A stretch of 64,000 nt of DNA, from assembly GCA_021324795.1 (NCBI GenBank), contig JAJPIK010000052.1:1-64000 (forward strand), written 5' to 3'. Source of the stretch: Chloroflexota bacterium (lineage in GTDB: Bacteria > Chloroflexota > UBA6077 > FW602-bin22 > CADDYW01). The notes below the pieces were generated by a model that ran no database searches, was not told the DNA's origin, and was given only the letters and a program-made list of their open reading frames with translations. Shown here piece by piece: positions 46,959 to 55,713 of the stretch (position 1 is the first letter of the stretch; the number at the start of each line of letters is the position of its first letter). A program made the translations under genes and the position numbers.

Positions 46959-47507
46959 TTAGTAGGATTCCTTGTCCGTCGACTCCTGGTCAATCAGGAG
47001 TGATTCCAGGATCGCAAAACGTTCGTCTTTCGCCTGGACGACACACTGACAGCGTTTCTGATTGAGGTTGACCCCACAATGCGGGCACAAACCGGCGCAG
47101 TCAGTCTGACACAATGGCTTCATGGGAATTTCGAGCACGCCATACTCACGTACCGCAGGCGTCAAATCCAATTCATGTCGTTCGTTGATCAGAAAAGCAT
47201 AACTCTCGTGAGGGATGTGTGTCGGTTGGCCAGTCACTACGTCGACAATCGGGATGTACTCTTCACTGAAGCGAATGTTCAGCGGTTCGACGTAGACATC
47301 GAGACACCGACTACATTCCTCCTTGGCCGCGGTCTTCAATCGGGCATTCACCAAGATACCCCGATTGGTCCGGATGAACTGGACAGTCCCTCGGACCAAC
47401 TCGGTCAATTGGATACCTTCATCCAATTGAGGAAGCGATTCGTCAACAGCATAGGTACGAGTCGTTCCGACCGCCGCCTTGAGTAGCTGCGCCACGTTGA
47501 AAATCAC
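46959..47507 (-). CDS. DUF177 (YceD) family protein, 23S rRNA-associated
   Basis: A protein of about 182 residues. Characteristic features are CSRCLDVYVEPLNIRFSEEY in the middle and LCQTDCAGLCPHCGVNLNQKRC at the end, giving two cysteine clusters that may bind zinc. The family accompanies rpmF almost everywhere and is linked to 23S rRNA accumulation and ribosome assembly. The GTG at 47507 with GGGAG upstream is preferred to an in-frame start at 47543. It ends 14 bp before rpmF, and a strong promoter precedes it. Confidence 0.88.
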   Translation of the reverse strand: MIFNVAQLLKAAVGTTRTYAVDESLPQLDEGIQLTELVRGTVQFIRTNRGILVNARLKTAAKEECSRCLDVYVEPLNIRFSEEYIPIVDVVTGQPTHIPHESYAFLINERHELDLTPAVREYGVLEIPMKPLCQTDCAGLCPHCGVNLNQKRCQCVVQAKDERFAILESLLIDQESTDKESY

Positions 47508-47551
47508 AGCATCACTCCCCAGCCGACGTCCAGATGGCAGCAAACTATAAT

Positions 47552-47580
47552 AGTATATGCTCAGCAGAGCAATCAGTCAA
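47552..47580 (-). promoter_or_regulatory. promoter of the DUF177-rpmF-fabD-nusB-acpP operon
   Basis: On the minus strand: TTGACT (47580-47575), a 17-nt spacer, TATACT (47557-47552). Five of six positions match in each hexamer. It lies about 45 nt upstream of the DUF177 start. Confidence 0.8.
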
Positions 47581-47602
47581 GAAAACAGACGATCAACCAG
47601 GC

Positions 47603-48067
47603 CTATTCGCTGTTTCTACTTCCATCCATGGCGCGGTGGACACTCCGATCGAGCGTTGCCCGTCCCTTGCGCACTGTCGCCAGCAGCTTGGTCAGCTCGT
47701 TCTCTAAGCCTCCTAGCACTTCGAGCGCGTACTGATCTGCTCCCTGGCGAATCTCTTCGGCTTCTTGTTGGCTGTCTGCGATAATCTGGCGCGCTTGCTC
47801 CTCGGCTTGCCGAAAGACTTCCGTTTCCTGCATCATCATCGTCGCTCGCTCTCGCGCCGCGTTGATGATCTTGTCGGCTTCGGCCTCGGCATGCAAGATT
47901 ACCCGGTCTTTTTCCTGGCTCACACGACGCGCTTGCTTGATCTCTTCCGGCACGGTGACTCGAAGCTGATCGATGATATCCAAGAACTCTTGCTCGTCAA
48001 TCATCGTCCGCGACGAGAGTGGTAGGCGCGTCCCGGAACTGACCAACTGCTCCAAACGGTCGATCAA
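47603..48067 (-). CDS. coiled-coil protein of ATP-synthase-b/DivIVA-like composition
   Basis: A 154-residue protein. Residues about 22-130 form a long charged coiled coil (EIKQARRVSQEKDRVILHAE, then INAARERATMMMQETEVF and QQEAEEIRQGADQYALEVLGGLE). It has no membrane helix or signal. Proteins of this kind often sit between coaD and DUF177 in Chloroflexota and Actinobacteriota and are annotated as ATPase-like or DivIVA-like; the function is unknown. The start is uncertain: a TTG at 48067 is used, but an open frame with GGAGAGGGG continues upstream without an ATG or GTG. It follows coaD by 34 bp. Confidence 0.7.
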   Translation of the reverse strand: MIDRLEQLVSSGTRLPLSSRTMIDEQEFLDIIDQLRVTVPEEIKQARRVSQEKDRVILHAEAEADKIINAARERATMMMQETEVFRQAEEQARQIIADSQQEAEEIRQGADQYALEVLGGLENELTKLLATVRKGRATLDRSVHRAMDGSRNSE

Positions 48068-48101
48068 CTGCAGAACGTCGATGGTCTCACCCCTCTCCGA
48101 G

Positions 48102-48623
48102 TCAGCTCGTTAGCCAGCGAGGCACGGGAGCGGCTTCTCCCCGCTCGACGAACCTCTGCCGGAGAGCTTCGGCAACAAAATCTGGTACCAACCCCTGGGC
48201 CGGCCCGCCCAGTTTAATGACTTCTTTAATCAAACTCGCGCTCAAAAAGCTGTATTGTAAGTTTGTGACCAGGCAGACGACTTCGATGCCTGGAGCCAAG
48301 CGCCGATTCATCAGCGCCATTTGAGTCTCGACTTCGAAATCTGAAACGGCGCGCAGGCCGCGAACGATTACTTTGGCTCCGACTCGCTGGGCGAAGTCCA
48401 CCGTCAGACCGGTGTAGGGCTGCACTTCAAGATTGCTCACCCCAGCGACCGCTTGCTCCGCCATGGCGACGCGCTCTGGCGTACTGAAGATGAGAGACTT
48501 AGCCGGAGTATCGTACACCGCCAGGATCACTTGGTCAAAGATCGCCGCGGCGCGCGTAGCGATGTCAATGTGGCCCATCGTGATTGGATCAAAACTGCCC
48601 GGGTATATTGCCGTGGTGGCCAT
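48102..48623 (-). CDS. coaD: phosphopantetheine adenylyltransferase
   Basis: A 173-residue nucleotidyltransferase for the penultimate step of coenzyme A synthesis. The N-terminal IYPGSFDPITMGHIDIATRA carries the HxGH-type motif; VIVRGLRAVSDFEVETQMALMN and YSFLSASLIKEVIKLGG complete the family pattern. The ISS(S/T)-type motif is present as LSASLIKE. Genomic position after rsmD is conserved across bacteria. CoA supply links to the nearby acyl carrier protein genes. Confidence 0.95.
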   Translation of the reverse strand: MATTAIYPGSFDPITMGHIDIATRAAAIFDQVILAVYDTPAKSLIFSTPERVAMAEQAVAGVSNLEVQPYTGLTVDFAQRVGAKVIVRGLRAVSDFEVETQMALMNRRLAPGIEVVCLVTNLQYSFLSASLIKEVIKLGGPAQGLVPDFVAEALRQRFVERGEAAPVPRWLTS

Positions 48624-48743
48624 TTTAACCGCCTAGCAACCCGCCAATACCGAGAGCCAAGGGTATGCCAATTGTCCAGGATCTCACTGGCGGGGTTGTC
48701 GTGGGACAGCCTCGAAGGCGTCTCATACTAACTTGTGATCCTA

Positions 48744-49370
48744 TCAGATCTGCCATCGATAAATCGAGAGTACCGTATCGCCATGTCGCCGCTCGCGAAC
48801 CAGGCTCAGTCCATTGTAATGATCCGCCAGGGCAAGCCGCCGAGAATGCTCGACCGCGACCAGGGCGCCGGGCTTCAGCATGCGTCCATTTGCCAAGCCG
48901 ACGACGACCTCACCAACGCTTTGGTCAGCGTACGGCGGATCCATTACAACCACATCGTACGGCGCCTGGAGAGATTGGTCAACCGCCCCCTGAATGACTT
49001 TTTCCACGCTGACACCGATCACCTTGGCACGATCGGCGAGATCGGTGATCTGAAGATTTCGTTGGATCGTTCGCCGAGCGGCTGCGTTCGCTTCGACAAA
49101 GTCGCACCAGGCAGCACCGCGCGAAAGAGCCTCGATCCCCAAAGCACCTGTTCCAGCGTAGAGATCCAAGACCTTTAGTCCTTCCCAAAGCTCCGGTGTG
49201 CCAGGCTCTGCCTCTTCCGACGCTTCTGCACCACCGGGGCGTTCTCTGGCCAGCAACGACTCGAGCATTGAAAACAGGGCACCTTTTACTTTATCAGACG
49301 TTGGCCTTGTTTGGGCCCCTGACGGGCCAAACAGTGGTCGTCCACGCGCCGACCCGGCAATCACACGCAC
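48744..49370 (-). CDS. rsmD: 16S rRNA (guanine966-N2)-methyltransferase
   Basis: A 208-residue Rossmann methyltransferase. RPTSDKVKGALFSMLESLL is the substrate-recognition opening, LKVLDLYAGTGALGIEALSRGA is SAM motif I, and VVMDPPYADQS is the catalytic DPPY motif. An insert of about 20 residues (ERPGGAEASEEAEPGTPELWE) lengthens the loop before motif I. It lies 15 bp after recG and 120 bp before coaD on the same strand, the usual recG-rsmD-coaD order. Confidence 0.94.
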   Translation of the reverse strand: MRVIAGSARGRPLFGPSGAQTRPTSDKVKGALFSMLESLLARERPGGAEASEEAEPGTPELWEGLKVLDLYAGTGALGIEALSRGAAWCDFVEANAAARRTIQRNLQITDLADRAKVIGVSVEKVIQGAVDQSLQAPYDVVVMDPPYADQSVGEVVVGLANGRMLKPGALVAVEHSRRLALADHYNGLSLVRERRHGDTVLSIYRWQI

Positions 49371-49385
49371 AGTCAGCTCACCCGC

Positions 49386-51932
49386 TCAGACCAAATCTAC
49401 TTGACGCTGCCAGAATTGCCGGACCATCTGTCCTAGCTTCCGATTCTCCAGTGTCTCGAGGAGCGGATCCGCGGCGTAGATCTCGCTTGCGGCCGATCGG
49501 ACGCGTTCGAGGAGCGCGATGTCGCTCAGCCGCGCCATCTTCAAGTCTGGCAAGCCGCTTTGGCGAGTACCAAAGAATTCGCCCGGCCCACGCATCTGAA
49601 GATCCGCTTCCGCAAGCTCGAAGCCATCATTGGTACGTTCGAGCAGCGCCAAGCGTTGGTCGCTCGTCGCGCTCGGATTATCCGAGATCAGCAGACAGTA
49701 GGATTGTGCTGAGCCGCGGCCAACCCGACCACGAAACTGATGGAGCTGAGCCAAGCCAAATCGGTTGGCGCCTTCGATGAGCATAACAGTCGCGTTCGGT
49801 ACATCAATCCCCACTTCGACGACTGCGGTCGAGACAAGCACGTTCAGCTCCCCTCTTTGGAAGCGCCGCATAATCTCTTCCTTTTCGCTCGGCCGCATCC
49901 GTCCGTGAAGCAAGCCGAGCGTGAGATCCGGAAACACCTCCCGGCTGAGACGTTCGTGTTCCTCCACCGCGGCTCGCGCCTCGCTGCGCTCGGATTGTTC
50001 AACCAACGGATAAATAATGAACGCCTGGCGCCCAGCGCGTACCTCGCGGCGCAGGAATTCGTACGCTTTCGGACGGTCGGTGGGACGGAGATAACGAGTC
50101 TTGATCGGCTGGCGACCGGGAGGGCGTTCGTCAAGAACGACCAGATCGAGATCCCCATACAGGGTCAAAGCGAGAGTACGCGGAATGGGGGTGGCGGTCA
50201 TGACCAGAACGTGGGGATTATACCCTTTTTGGCGCAGAACGCTTCGCTGCTCGACACCAAAGCGATGTTGTTCGTCAATTACGACCAGCCCAAGGCGGGC
50301 AAATTCTACCCCTTCCTGCAGCAATGCTTGAGTGCCAACCACGATCGCCGTGGTTCCCTCGGCAATCCGAGCGTAACGGTGCTTTCGCTCCACTCCTTTG
50401 ACCGAGCCGGTCAAGAGCGTGACCACTGGTGCATCCTTGCCCAACCCTGCAAATAACTTCTCCAAAGTTCGCTGGTGTTGCTCGGCGAGAATTTCGGTAG
50501 GCGCCATGATCGCCGACTGAAAGCCATTCGCGGCCGCTTGAACCATGGCCGCGGCGGCGACGACAGTCTTGCCCGATCCGACGTCACCCTCGAGGAGAAG
50601 ACTCATTGGCCGCTCCTCACGGATCCGGGTCTGGATCACCTCCAGTGCCCGCCTCTGAGCGCCGGTGAGCTGAAATGATAAGCTTTCAAGAAAAACACGG
50701 ACCTGCGCTTCGCCCTCGAGGAATTGAGGGGCGACCCCACCGATCTCCCAGGCTCGACGTCGTTGAAGCAGTCCGAGCTGGATCAGCAACAGTTCGTCAA
50801 AGGCAAGCCGCCAGCTACCGGACGCCTTGAGCTCGTCGCTATCCGGATAGTGTGCCTGGGCGATCGCCTGGGGCAGATCCATCAGTCGATAGCTCTGCCG
50901 AATTGTCGCCGGCAAGTAATCCACGAGATACGATGCGTACCGATCAATCGTATGCTTGAGGAGTCGTCGCATAAAGCGACCGCTCAAACCTTCGACAAGC
51001 GGGTAGACTGGGACCAGACGGGCAGTGTGAACGGTGTCTTCCCCGGAGAATAACTCCCATTCCGGATCCTTGAATACCGGTCGCCCGGCGACCAATCGAC
51101 ACTCGCCGCTCATCACCACCGTTCGTCCGGGCGTAAACTCTTGTGAGACGTAGTCTTTGCGACGAATCCAGACCGCCTCGGCGGTACCCGATTCGTCGGC
51201 GAGGATCGCCCGGATGATTAAGAGACCACCCGGACGCGGCTCGACCTTCGTCCGCCAAACGCTGGCCAGGATCGTTTCATATCCTTCGAAGGTAAGGTCG
51301 CGGATCAGCTTCGCCGCTCGGTAGTCGAGGTGATAGCGGGGAAAGTGGTAAAGCAGATCGCGAATCGTTGTGATTCCGAGCTTCTGCAAACGCGCTGCCT
51401 GCGCCGGACCGACCCCGTGCAATGATCGCACCGATGCCTGGAGAGGATCTTCCCCCTCGCTTGCAACAAACGGCATCGCAGGAGATTTCGACCGCGTCGA
51501 ATGCGGCGCAGCTTCGCTCGCTGAGGCTCCCTTCCCCCTAGTCCCACGCCCAGGGGGAAGGCTTGAATTCCCCTTGCCTCCCCCCTGGGATGGAAATTCC
51601 TTTTCTCCCAGTGTGCGCGGGGAGGCGGCAGGGGATGAGAAAACTCTCTTGGGCTCGCCATCCGACCGGCCCGCCAATACGGCGTCAATAGCCGTCCTTC
51701 GAGCCTCGGGAGAGAGGTGGGCATAGTCGAAAAGCGGGGAAATCAGCTCGGTCGCACGTGCCTTGTCGTCGGCGGGAACACGCCCCAGCCAACTCTCGAG
51801 AAATCGTCCAAGTCCCCCGATGACCGCGGTATCGGCACAGCCGCGCTGGCGCTCATAGTGGAGAATACGCCTCAGTTGTTCCCAGACGTCCCCCGCGCCC
51901 TCTCCGGTTGGCCTCGGAACGTTCTTAGCCAC
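49386..51932 (-). CDS. recG: ATP-dependent DNA helicase RecG
   Basis: A protein of about 848 residues that reverses stalled replication forks. The wedge/OB region includes GVGPAQAARLQKLGITTIRDLLYHFPRYH. The helicase core has EGDVGSGKTVVAAAAMVQA, VVIDEQHRFGVEQR, MTATPIPRTLALTLYGDLD and QLHQFRGRVGRG. It is longer than Escherichia coli RecG because of an N-terminal extension (SWLGRVPADDKARA) and a low-complexity insert at about residues 97-155 with palindromic DNA. The GTG at 51932 overlaps the fakB stop by 8 bp and is preferred to an in-frame start at 51986. Confidence 0.94.
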   Translation of the reverse strand: MAKNVPRPTGEGAGDVWEQLRRILHYERQRGCADTAVIGGLGRFLESWLGRVPADDKARATELISPLFDYAHLSPEARRTAIDAVLAGRSDGEPKRVFSSPAASPRTLGEKEFPSQGGGKGNSSLPPGRGTRGKGASASEAAPHSTRSKSPAMPFVASEGEDPLQASVRSLHGVGPAQAARLQKLGITTIRDLLYHFPRYHLDYRAAKLIRDLTFEGYETILASVWRTKVEPRPGGLLIIRAILADESGTAEAVWIRRKDYVSQEFTPGRTVVMSGECRLVAGRPVFKDPEWELFSGEDTVHTARLVPVYPLVEGLSGRFMRRLLKHTIDRYASYLVDYLPATIRQSYRLMDLPQAIAQAHYPDSDELKASGSWRLAFDELLLIQLGLLQRRRAWEIGGVAPQFLEGEAQVRVFLESLSFQLTGAQRRALEVIQTRIREERPMSLLLEGDVGSGKTVVAAAAMVQAAANGFQSAIMAPTEILAEQHQRTLEKLFAGLGKDAPVVTLLTGSVKGVERKHRYARIAEGTTAIVVGTQALLQEGVEFARLGLVVIDEQHRFGVEQRSVLRQKGYNPHVLVMTATPIPRTLALTLYGDLDLVVLDERPPGRQPIKTRYLRPTDRPKAYEFLRREVRAGRQAFIIYPLVEQSERSEARAAVEEHERLSREVFPDLTLGLLHGRMRPSEKEEIMRRFQRGELNVLVSTAVVEVGIDVPNATVMLIEGANRFGLAQLHQFRGRVGRGSAQSYCLLISDNPSATSDQRLALLERTNDGFELAEADLQMRGPGEFFGTRQSGLPDLKMARLSDIALLERVRSAASEIYAADPLLETLENRKLGQMVRQFWQRQVDLV

Positions 51933-52785
51933 CGAGCTCCGCGACGCCCTGAGAGACGACGACCCCCAACCCCCCCGGACCGGCATGCGTCCCGATGGCC
52001 GGACCGTAACGCTCGACCAGGATTCGCTCCCGCGGGCAGAGTGACTCGATCCGACGTAGCATCATTTCGACTTCGTTTTGTAACCCGCCGTGGATGATGC
52101 CAACGCGATCGATCTGTGGGAACAGCTCCACGAACTCAACCAACCGATCAATCGCCTTTGACTTCGTCCGGACCTTTTCCACGGGTTGGACTTCGCCATC
52201 CTCGAGCTTGAGGATCGGGCGAATATTCAGGAGGGTACCCAGGAAAGCGCTGGCGCGACCAATGCGCCCCCCTTTTTGGAGGTATTCAAGCGTGTCGACG
52301 AAGAAAAGGATATGGACGTTCGGCACCAGACGGCGGATCATCGAAACGATCTGACGTTGATCCGCACCGGCATTTGCCAGTTCTGCAGCAGCCATCGTGA
52401 TCAACCCCAAACCGAGACTCGCTGATCTCGAATCGATGACCTCAATCTGACAATGGGCGCGGAGCGCATCGCGCGCGACTTCGGCCGAATGCAAAGTCCC
52501 ACTTAGCTTCGATGAAAGGTGGATCGAAACGACCGACTTCCCCTCGGCACACAAGCTCGCGTAGGTCTCTTCAAAAAGCCCCGACGATGGCTGCGATGTC
52601 TTCGGCAATTCTTGGTAGTTGGCGAGAAGCTTGAAGAATTGGCTAGATTCGAGGTCGACGCCATCGCGGTAAACCACTTCACCAAAGCGCACATTTAATG
52701 GCACGACGGAGATCCCTAGGCTCTCGCAAACCGAAGCCGGGAGATCACAGGTGCTGTCGGTAACGATTGCCACTCGACGCATCAC
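51925..52785 (-). CDS. fakB: DegV family fatty-acid-binding protein (FakB)
   Basis: A 286-residue two-domain protein that holds a fatty acid for phosphorylation by FakA. The N-terminus VAIVTDSTCDLPASVCESLG, the phrase TSQPSSGLFEETYASL, VVSIHLSSKLSGTLHSAEVA and the segment ending YLQKGGRIGRASAFLG are DegV signatures. It starts 2 bp after the fakA homologue on the same strand, the arrangement expected of a fatty acid kinase pair. The fatty acid specificity cannot be read. Confidence 0.88.
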   Translation of the reverse strand: MMRRVAIVTDSTCDLPASVCESLGISVVPLNVRFGEVVYRDGVDLESSQFFKLLANYQELPKTSQPSSGLFEETYASLCAEGKSVVSIHLSSKLSGTLHSAEVARDALRAHCQIEVIDSRSASLGLGLITMAAAELANAGADQRQIVSMIRRLVPNVHILFFVDTLEYLQKGGRIGRASAFLGTLLNIRPILKLEDGEVQPVEKVRTKSKAIDRLVEFVELFPQIDRVGIIHGGLQNEVEMMLRRIESLCPRERILVERYGPAIGTHAGPGGLGVVVSQGVAELGG

Positions 52786-52787
52786 TT

Positions 52788-54401
52788 TTACTCACACGCA
52801 ACTAAGAAGAGATAGTGAGGTTGCCCACCAGCCACGCACTCAATCTGCTGAGACGGAAACGATCGCTGTAATTGCTCGGCAAGCACCTGTGCTTCGGCCG
52901 CCGTGACCGCCTCGCCGGGATACAAGGTAATCACTTCAGCCGCGTCGGCTTGGAGCTCGCGTAGCGTGTTGATCAGGACCGTCAAGAGGTCATCGCCACT
53001 ACTCACGAGGCGCTCGCCGACCATTCCAAGCAGGCACCCCTCGGTCAGATTATGCCCGTTCAATTGGGCCGAACGAACAGCACGCGTGATCTGGGCAGTT
53101 CTGACCGCGTTTACCGCGGTAGCCAGGCGTCGGGCATTTTCCTCGGCCGATCGATCTGGCCGGAATGCGAGCGCCGCGGCCACCCCCTCGGCGAGGTCGC
53201 GCGTTGGTACAATCTCCAGATGGCAGCCCAACAACCGCTGGGCTTGTTGCGCGGCGGCGAGCACGTTGGTATTGTTCGGCAAGAGAACACATTCCCTCGC
53301 TCCCACCTCAGCCACGGCCCGCACTAACTCCTGTACACTCGGATTGAAGGTTTGCCCTCCGGTCACTAACGCATTCGCGCCCAAGCTTTGAAACAGCGCG
53401 GCGAAGCCATCTCCGACGGCCACGACGACGAGTCCGCACCTATCCATCTGCTTTTCAGCCATGAGACTTGTACGCAGACGATCGTGCTGCTCGGTCATGT
53501 TTTCGACTTTGACCCGGTCAACCATCGCCCGTTGCTTTGCCTCGGCAATGACTGCATCGGGGTCCAGGGTATGCACGTGGACTCTCACAAGATCGCCGTC
53601 GGCCACCGCGAGGACAGAGTCACCAACCGAGTGTAGCCAGTTACGAATCTCGGCAAGATCGAGCCTATCGCCCTGCATCACGAATTCCGTGCAGAAGCCG
53701 AATGAGGCCGCTGCCATCCGGCCGGCCGCCGACGTCGCGACGCTGCCTACCCACTCCTCCCCCGGCGGCTGACCAGCCACCGACGCCGCCATCCCTTCGA
53801 GGATCGTTGCCAATCCCAAGGCTCCGGAATCGACCACCCCCGCGTCATGCAATAAGGGCAAAAGATCCGGCGTGTGCTCGGCTGATACTCTTGCTTCGTG
53901 ACTGGCCGCCACGAGCACTTCCTGGCATGACCCGCCAAGCGCAGCGCAAGCCATCGCCGCCCGTGCCGCGTCACAAGCGACCGTGAGCATCGTTCCTTCG
54001 ACCGGCCGGTCGGTGGCATCACGAGCAACTACCGCGGCGGTTGCCAAAGCATTTGCCAGGGTAACGGCATCAACGTCAGTGCTGCCAGCGAGACCCCGCG
54101 CTAGTCCCTTCAGATACTGGGAGAGAATCACCCCGGAGTTGCCCCGTGCCCCCATCAAGGCGGCCCGGGCAACAGTCGCCGCTACCATATCAACCGTCAG
54201 CTTGCCTGCCAAGCCGACTTCCACGGTGGCTCGCATCGTCAGAAGCATGTTCGTTCCCGTGTCGCCATCCGGGACCGGAAAAACGTTCAGGGCGTTGATC
54301 GTATCGGCGCGCTGGGACAAGAGTTTCGTTGCCTCGATGAGCGCCTTAAGCAATTGCTCACCATCGAGGCGCTCAACCGCCGTTGCTTTGCTTGACGTCA
54401 C
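52788..54401 (-). CDS. fakA: fatty acid kinase FakA (DAK2/YloV family)
   Basis: A 537-residue protein. The DhaL-type ATP-binding domain (residues about 1-200) has INALNVFPVPDGDTGTNMLLTM with the metal-binding aspartates and GARGNSGVILSQYLKGLARGL. The middle domain follows (GFCTEFVMQGDRLDLAEIRN), and the C-terminal domain ends with a YPGEAVTAAEAQ segment. It phosphorylates fatty acids bound by FakB, giving acyl-phosphate for lipid synthesis. It starts at a GTG and heads the fakA-fakB-recG chain. Older annotations call it dihydroxyacetone kinase-like. Confidence 0.9.
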   Translation of the reverse strand: MTSSKATAVERLDGEQLLKALIEATKLLSQRADTINALNVFPVPDGDTGTNMLLTMRATVEVGLAGKLTVDMVAATVARAALMGARGNSGVILSQYLKGLARGLAGSTDVDAVTLANALATAAVVARDATDRPVEGTMLTVACDAARAAMACAALGGSCQEVLVAASHEARVSAEHTPDLLPLLHDAGVVDSGALGLATILEGMAASVAGQPPGEEWVGSVATSAAGRMAAASFGFCTEFVMQGDRLDLAEIRNWLHSVGDSVLAVADGDLVRVHVHTLDPDAVIAEAKQRAMVDRVKVENMTEQHDRLRTSLMAEKQMDRCGLVVVAVGDGFAALFQSLGANALVTGGQTFNPSVQELVRAVAEVGARECVLLPNNTNVLAAAQQAQRLLGCHLEIVPTRDLAEGVAAALAFRPDRSAEENARRLATAVNAVRTAQITRAVRSAQLNGHNLTEGCLLGMVGERLVSSGDDLLTVLINTLRELQADAAEVITLYPGEAVTAAEAQVLAEQLQRSFPSQQIECVAGGQPHYLFLVACE

Positions 54402-54451
54402 GACTCACACTCGGCATCGGTTCTCACGCCCTCTCCCCCCAGCACAGTTCC

Positions 54452-54480
54452 TTGCACGAGGCTGCATAAGGTGATATGAT
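54452..54480 (+). promoter_or_regulatory. promoter of rpmB
   Basis: TTGCAC (54452-54457), a 17-nt spacer and TATGAT (54475-54480) match consensus at 5 of 6 positions in both hexamers. Transcription would start about 150 nt before the rpmB start codon. Confidence 0.7.
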
Positions 54481-54640
54481 CTAGTGCAGTTTGCCGTCAA
54501 CTGGCCCGAATGCCGCAAGGTCATCTGGAATCATAACAAAAAACACCGATGACCGAAAGAAAGATACACCCCCGGCTGCGTCTGACCAATGGCGCCCAGG
54601 GTCATGGTCGGCAAGTGATTTCAAGAAGGAGTATCCGACC

Positions 54641-54835
54641 TTGGCGACACGGTGCGAAGTCTGCGGAAAGAAGCCGATGGCTGGCTATCGCGTCAGCCAC
54701 TCCCAGCGCCATACGAAGCGTCGCTGGCGTCCCAACGTCCAACGCGCCACCTTGATGATTGGCGGCGAATTGGTCAAAGTCAATCTCTGCACCCGCTGCT
54801 TGCGAACTCACCACAAGGTGACAAGCGCTGCGTAA
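54641..54835 (+). CDS. rpmB: 50S ribosomal protein L28
   Basis: A 64-residue protein starting at the TTG at 54641, chosen because AAGGAG ends 9 nt upstream and the family begins here (ATRCEVCGKKPMAGYRVSHS). The upstream in-frame 50 codons have no L28 similarity. The body RHTKRRWRPNVQRATLMIGG and the end VNLCTRCLRT give a zinc-binding form with two cysteine pairs (CEVC and CTRC). It stands alone, followed by a perfect 24-bp hairpin. Confidence 0.93.
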   Translation: MATRCEVCGKKPMAGYRVSHSQRHTKRRWRPNVQRATLMIGGELVKVNLCTRCLRTHHKVTSAA

Positions 54836-54845
54836 TCAAGTCTTA

Positions 54846-54900
54846 TGGAGCGAGTGAGTAACCTATGCCGTGGCAGGGCATAGGTTACTCACTCGCTCCA
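54846..54900. terminator. 24-bp perfect inverted repeat between rpmB and rpe
   Basis: The arms 54846-54869 and 54877-54900 are exactly complementary (core GAGTGAGTAACCTATGCC), with a 7-nt loop. It lies 11 bp after rpmB and 9 bp after the end of the convergent rpe. No T-run follows on either side. It probably separates the two convergent transcripts. Confidence 0.7.
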
Positions 54901-54908
54901 TTCACTAC

Positions 54909-55583
54909 CTATCCCCCGGCCGCGGCTCGGCGTAGCTCGCCGAGTGCTTTACCAATGCCGTCTGGATGACGAAAGACTGCCGAGCCAGCTACCAGGACAT
55001 TCGCTCCTACTTCAACGACCTGGTGTGCCGTCGCTGGACTGATCCCCCCATCGACCGACAGGTCAGCCATCGAACCAGCCGCGTCGAGCATCGCCCGGAC
55101 CCGCGCAATCTTTGCCACGCTCGACTCAATGAACTGTTGTCCCCCGAAGCCCGGATTTACTGACATGACCAGGATGAGATCAGCGAGATCCAGGATAGAA
55201 TCGAGAAGGACCGGTGTCGTTCCAGGATTGAGCGCCACGCCGGCTCGCATGCCGAGCCGATGGATCTCGCTGAGATCGCGATTGAGGTGCGGACACGCCT
55301 CGACGTGAACAGTCAAAAAGTCCGCACCACTCTCCTGAAACGCCGAATAGTATCGACCGGGGTCCACTATCATCAGATGCACGTCCAAGGGCAGACGAGT
55401 GGCCTCACGAATGACCTTGACGATCATCGGACCAAAGCTCAGGTTCGGTACAAACGTGCCATCCATGACGTCGACGTGAATCCGATCGACGCCTCCCAGA
55501 CGGTCGAGCTCCTGAACCTGTTCGCGCAACTGCCCAAAATCCGCCGCCAGAATCGACGGCGCGAGCAATACGTCTGTCGCCAT
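54909..55583 (-). CDS. rpe: ribulose-phosphate 3-epimerase
   Basis: A 224-residue TIM-barrel enzyme interconverting ribulose 5-phosphate and xylulose 5-phosphate. LLAPSILAADFGQLREQVQ, IHVDVMDGTFVPNLSFGP (metal His/Asp), DVHLMIVDPGRYYSAF, VMSVNPGFGGQQFI and the segment ending LSVDGGISPATAHQVVEVG are all diagnostic. The ATG at 55583 is chosen; a longer open frame to 55754 overlaps the divergent rlmN promoter and has no family features. With the transaldolase at 2.3 kb it contributes to the pentose phosphate pathway. Confidence 0.95.
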   Translation of the reverse strand: MATDVLLAPSILAADFGQLREQVQELDRLGGVDRIHVDVMDGTFVPNLSFGPMIVKVIREATRLPLDVHLMIVDPGRYYSAFQESGADFLTVHVEACPHLNRDLSEIHRLGMRAGVALNPGTTPVLLDSILDLADLILVMSVNPGFGGQQFIESSVAKIARVRAMLDAAGSMADLSVDGGISPATAHQVVEVGANVLVAGSAVFRHPDGIGKALGELRRAAAGG

Positions 55584-55672
55584 CAGGATAGCTTTCACTG
55601 CCTTTCTGCTGCAAATCTTTTGAATTCTAGGTTGTAACGGCGAAAGGCGCAAATGCTCGCTGCCTGATTGCC

Positions 55673-55701
55673 TTGACGTCGCACACCGAGATCGGTAGAA
55701 T
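55673..55701 (+). promoter_or_regulatory. promoter of rlmN, nearly leaderless
   Basis: TTGACG (55673-55678), a 17-nt spacer and TAGAAT (55696-55701) form a strong promoter only 12 bp before the ATG at 55714. The predicted transcript start, near 55708, leaves little or no room for a ribosome-binding site. Confidence 0.7.
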
Positions 55702-55713
55702 TTTTGACACACT

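Noticed and set aside
46769-46993. 74-residue minus-strand frame over rpmF
   Set aside because: Wrong frame; the L32 zinc-ribbon sequence is in the neighbouring frame at 46765-46944.
54491-54640. 50-residue N-terminal extension of L28
   Set aside because: A ribosome-binding site precedes the internal TTG at 54641 and the extension has no L28 similarity.
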